64,000 nt of DNA, taken from positions 8,122,001-8,186,000 of the forward strand of contig BSYQ01000002.1 of NCBI GenBank assembly GCA_030272585.1. The letters are read 5' to 3'. The notes under the pieces were generated by a model. That model had not been told where the DNA came from and did not search any database. It worked only from the letters and a program-made list of their open reading frames with translations. Each line of letters starts with the position of its first letter. The stretch's first letter is position 1. Source of the stretch: Bryopsis sp. KO-2023 (Eukaryota; Chlorophyta; Ulvophyceae; Bryopsidales; Bryopsidaceae). Shown here piece by piece: positions 62,978-64,000 of the stretch. A program made the translations under genes and the position numbers.

Positions 62978-64000
62978 TTTTGCAAACCAATCACCCTGAA
63001 AACAGAACCAGCCAGGTCGACCCGTTGTCCCCACACTTTTTTCCAACCAGGCTTCTTGATTGCGGGTTTTTCTGGCGGAAAAATCGGTTGGACACACCTT
63101 CTGCAAACGGTAGCACCAAAAACGCAGCCTTGAAGAACGTTCTTGGGAAGAAAAAGAAGCGGGTTCCCAGAGGAGGGCTTTCCAGGTTAAAGAAAGCGAA
63201 ACGACCGCCTAAGTGATGGCGATACCCCCCCAAAAAATACCTCTGGTTCTGCAAAAAGAGTGACATGTAGTACAAGATGTAACGGCGTGAAAAGATTTCT
63301 TCGAAAAAATAGCAATCTTGGCTGATATGCGGTTCTTTTTTTTACTTTATACCTGCATTTGAATCGCACATGCATGCATGCATCCATATGAAACTTTGGG
63401 GAAGAGATATTGAGAGTACTTGTTGTCATTCAGCCCGAATATCAAAGATTCTGAGGAAATGTTTAAGCCTTCCACAGTGGAGAGAGCTGAAACAAAAGCA
63501 CAACCAATTTTCAGGTCTAGTTTCAAGTATGATTGTTTTTGCTTTTGCCGGCAATATTGCCTGAGAATTCAAAAACCAAAGGTAGTGCAGAACCTGTTAT
63601 CAATCATCAGCGAAAAAAATAAGAAACAGGGATACAGGGAGAGACAAGCCCGGTAAAACAGCTAGGGCGATCACAACATTGCTATTTTCCCCAACTCCAA
63701 CAGGGTGACTATGGAAAAACGTCAGGGTAGGCTCGTATCAACCAAACAATGTAATCATTCAAAAACACTACTTTTGGTCGAGGCAACAAAAAAAAATATC
63801 TTGTTTTTATCATGACCCCAACAAAAAAGCTCCATCTTGGGGACCCTGTGGATCATCTGTGGACGGGTCCATGCAGAACAGGTACAAAAAAAGCTGGTAC
63901 AAAAATGGGATAGCTACCCTATGGGTTTTTTTTCTTTGTTCCAACGAACAAAGCTAAAATCTGCAACAAAACTCAAAGTGGTCCCCCTTCTAGAAGATCT
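62978..64000. other. Right flank, promoter of the last F-box gene and intergenic DNA
   Basis: Up to about 63,240 the sequence matches the upstream region of the 52.3-kb F-box gene (GGTAGCACCAAAAAC, AAGAAAAAGAAGCGGGT, GTGATGGCGATAC..CCAAAA), so it is a conserved promoter or leader. Beyond that nothing is recognised. Confidence 0.5.

Overview
The window looks like nuclear DNA of a eukaryote, probably a unicellular alga or related protist. The evidence is spliced genes with GT..AG introns of about 50-450 bp, F-box/WD40, ankyrin, Arf and thioredoxin-like proteins, a chromodomain Ty3-type retrotransposon, an I/Jockey-like LINE and CACTA- and hAT-like DNA elements. There is no bacterial operon structure. 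I cannot fix the lineage from sequence alone; the secreted vanadium-haloperoxidase/PAP2-like protein would suit an alga.

Host genes are sparse. They are a thioredoxin-like gene (3.86-4.82 kb, +); an F-box/WD40 family on the minus strand (partial at 6.0-6.6 kb; complete at 6.86-7.91, 16.49-17.53, 52.30-53.37 and 61.90-62.98 kb) plus a plus-strand F-box pseudogene at 15.26-15.83 kb; two paralogous coiled-coil genes (13.68-14.67 and about 60.41-60.62 kb, -); an Arf-type small GTPase (21.37-22.92 kb, +); the haloperoxidase-like gene (44.76-46.28 kb, -); and one or two coiled-coil/ankyrin genes between 47.8 and 52.1 kb (-). The Arf and thioredoxin genes each carry a frame lesion in a functionally critical segment.

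Mobile DNA dominates. From 23.5 to 40.6 kb a head-to-tail array of LINE copies sits in (AC)n microsatellite sequence: two very short 3' fragments, one 5'-truncated copy and one full-length copy. The full-length copy is split at the end of ORF1 by a 9.9-kb chromovirus (26,255-36,179) with identical 161-bp LTRs and an ATATG target duplication. Further elements are a CACTA-type non-autonomous transposon (41,745-43,876, 3-bp duplication CAT), a 197-bp hAT-like MITE inside the F-box pseudogene, and a 1.14-kb element (10,924-12,062) made almost entirely of CGATC/GATCGG palindromes around a long hairpin with tRNA-like arms. This last one is the strangest object in the window.

The left part (8.2-10.7 kb and 14.5-15.0 kb) is duplicated on the right (53.65-56.06 kb and 60.5-61.0 kb). 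The duplicated block contains a short spliced gene and a block with a perfect tRNA T-arm that stayed unchanged while its flanks diverged. A class II-like tRNA gene lies at 58,984-59,074 (-). A short repeat with the core GACATGCCAGGCCAGAGCC is scattered over 44-51 kb in both orientations, mostly in introns of the ankyrin genes.
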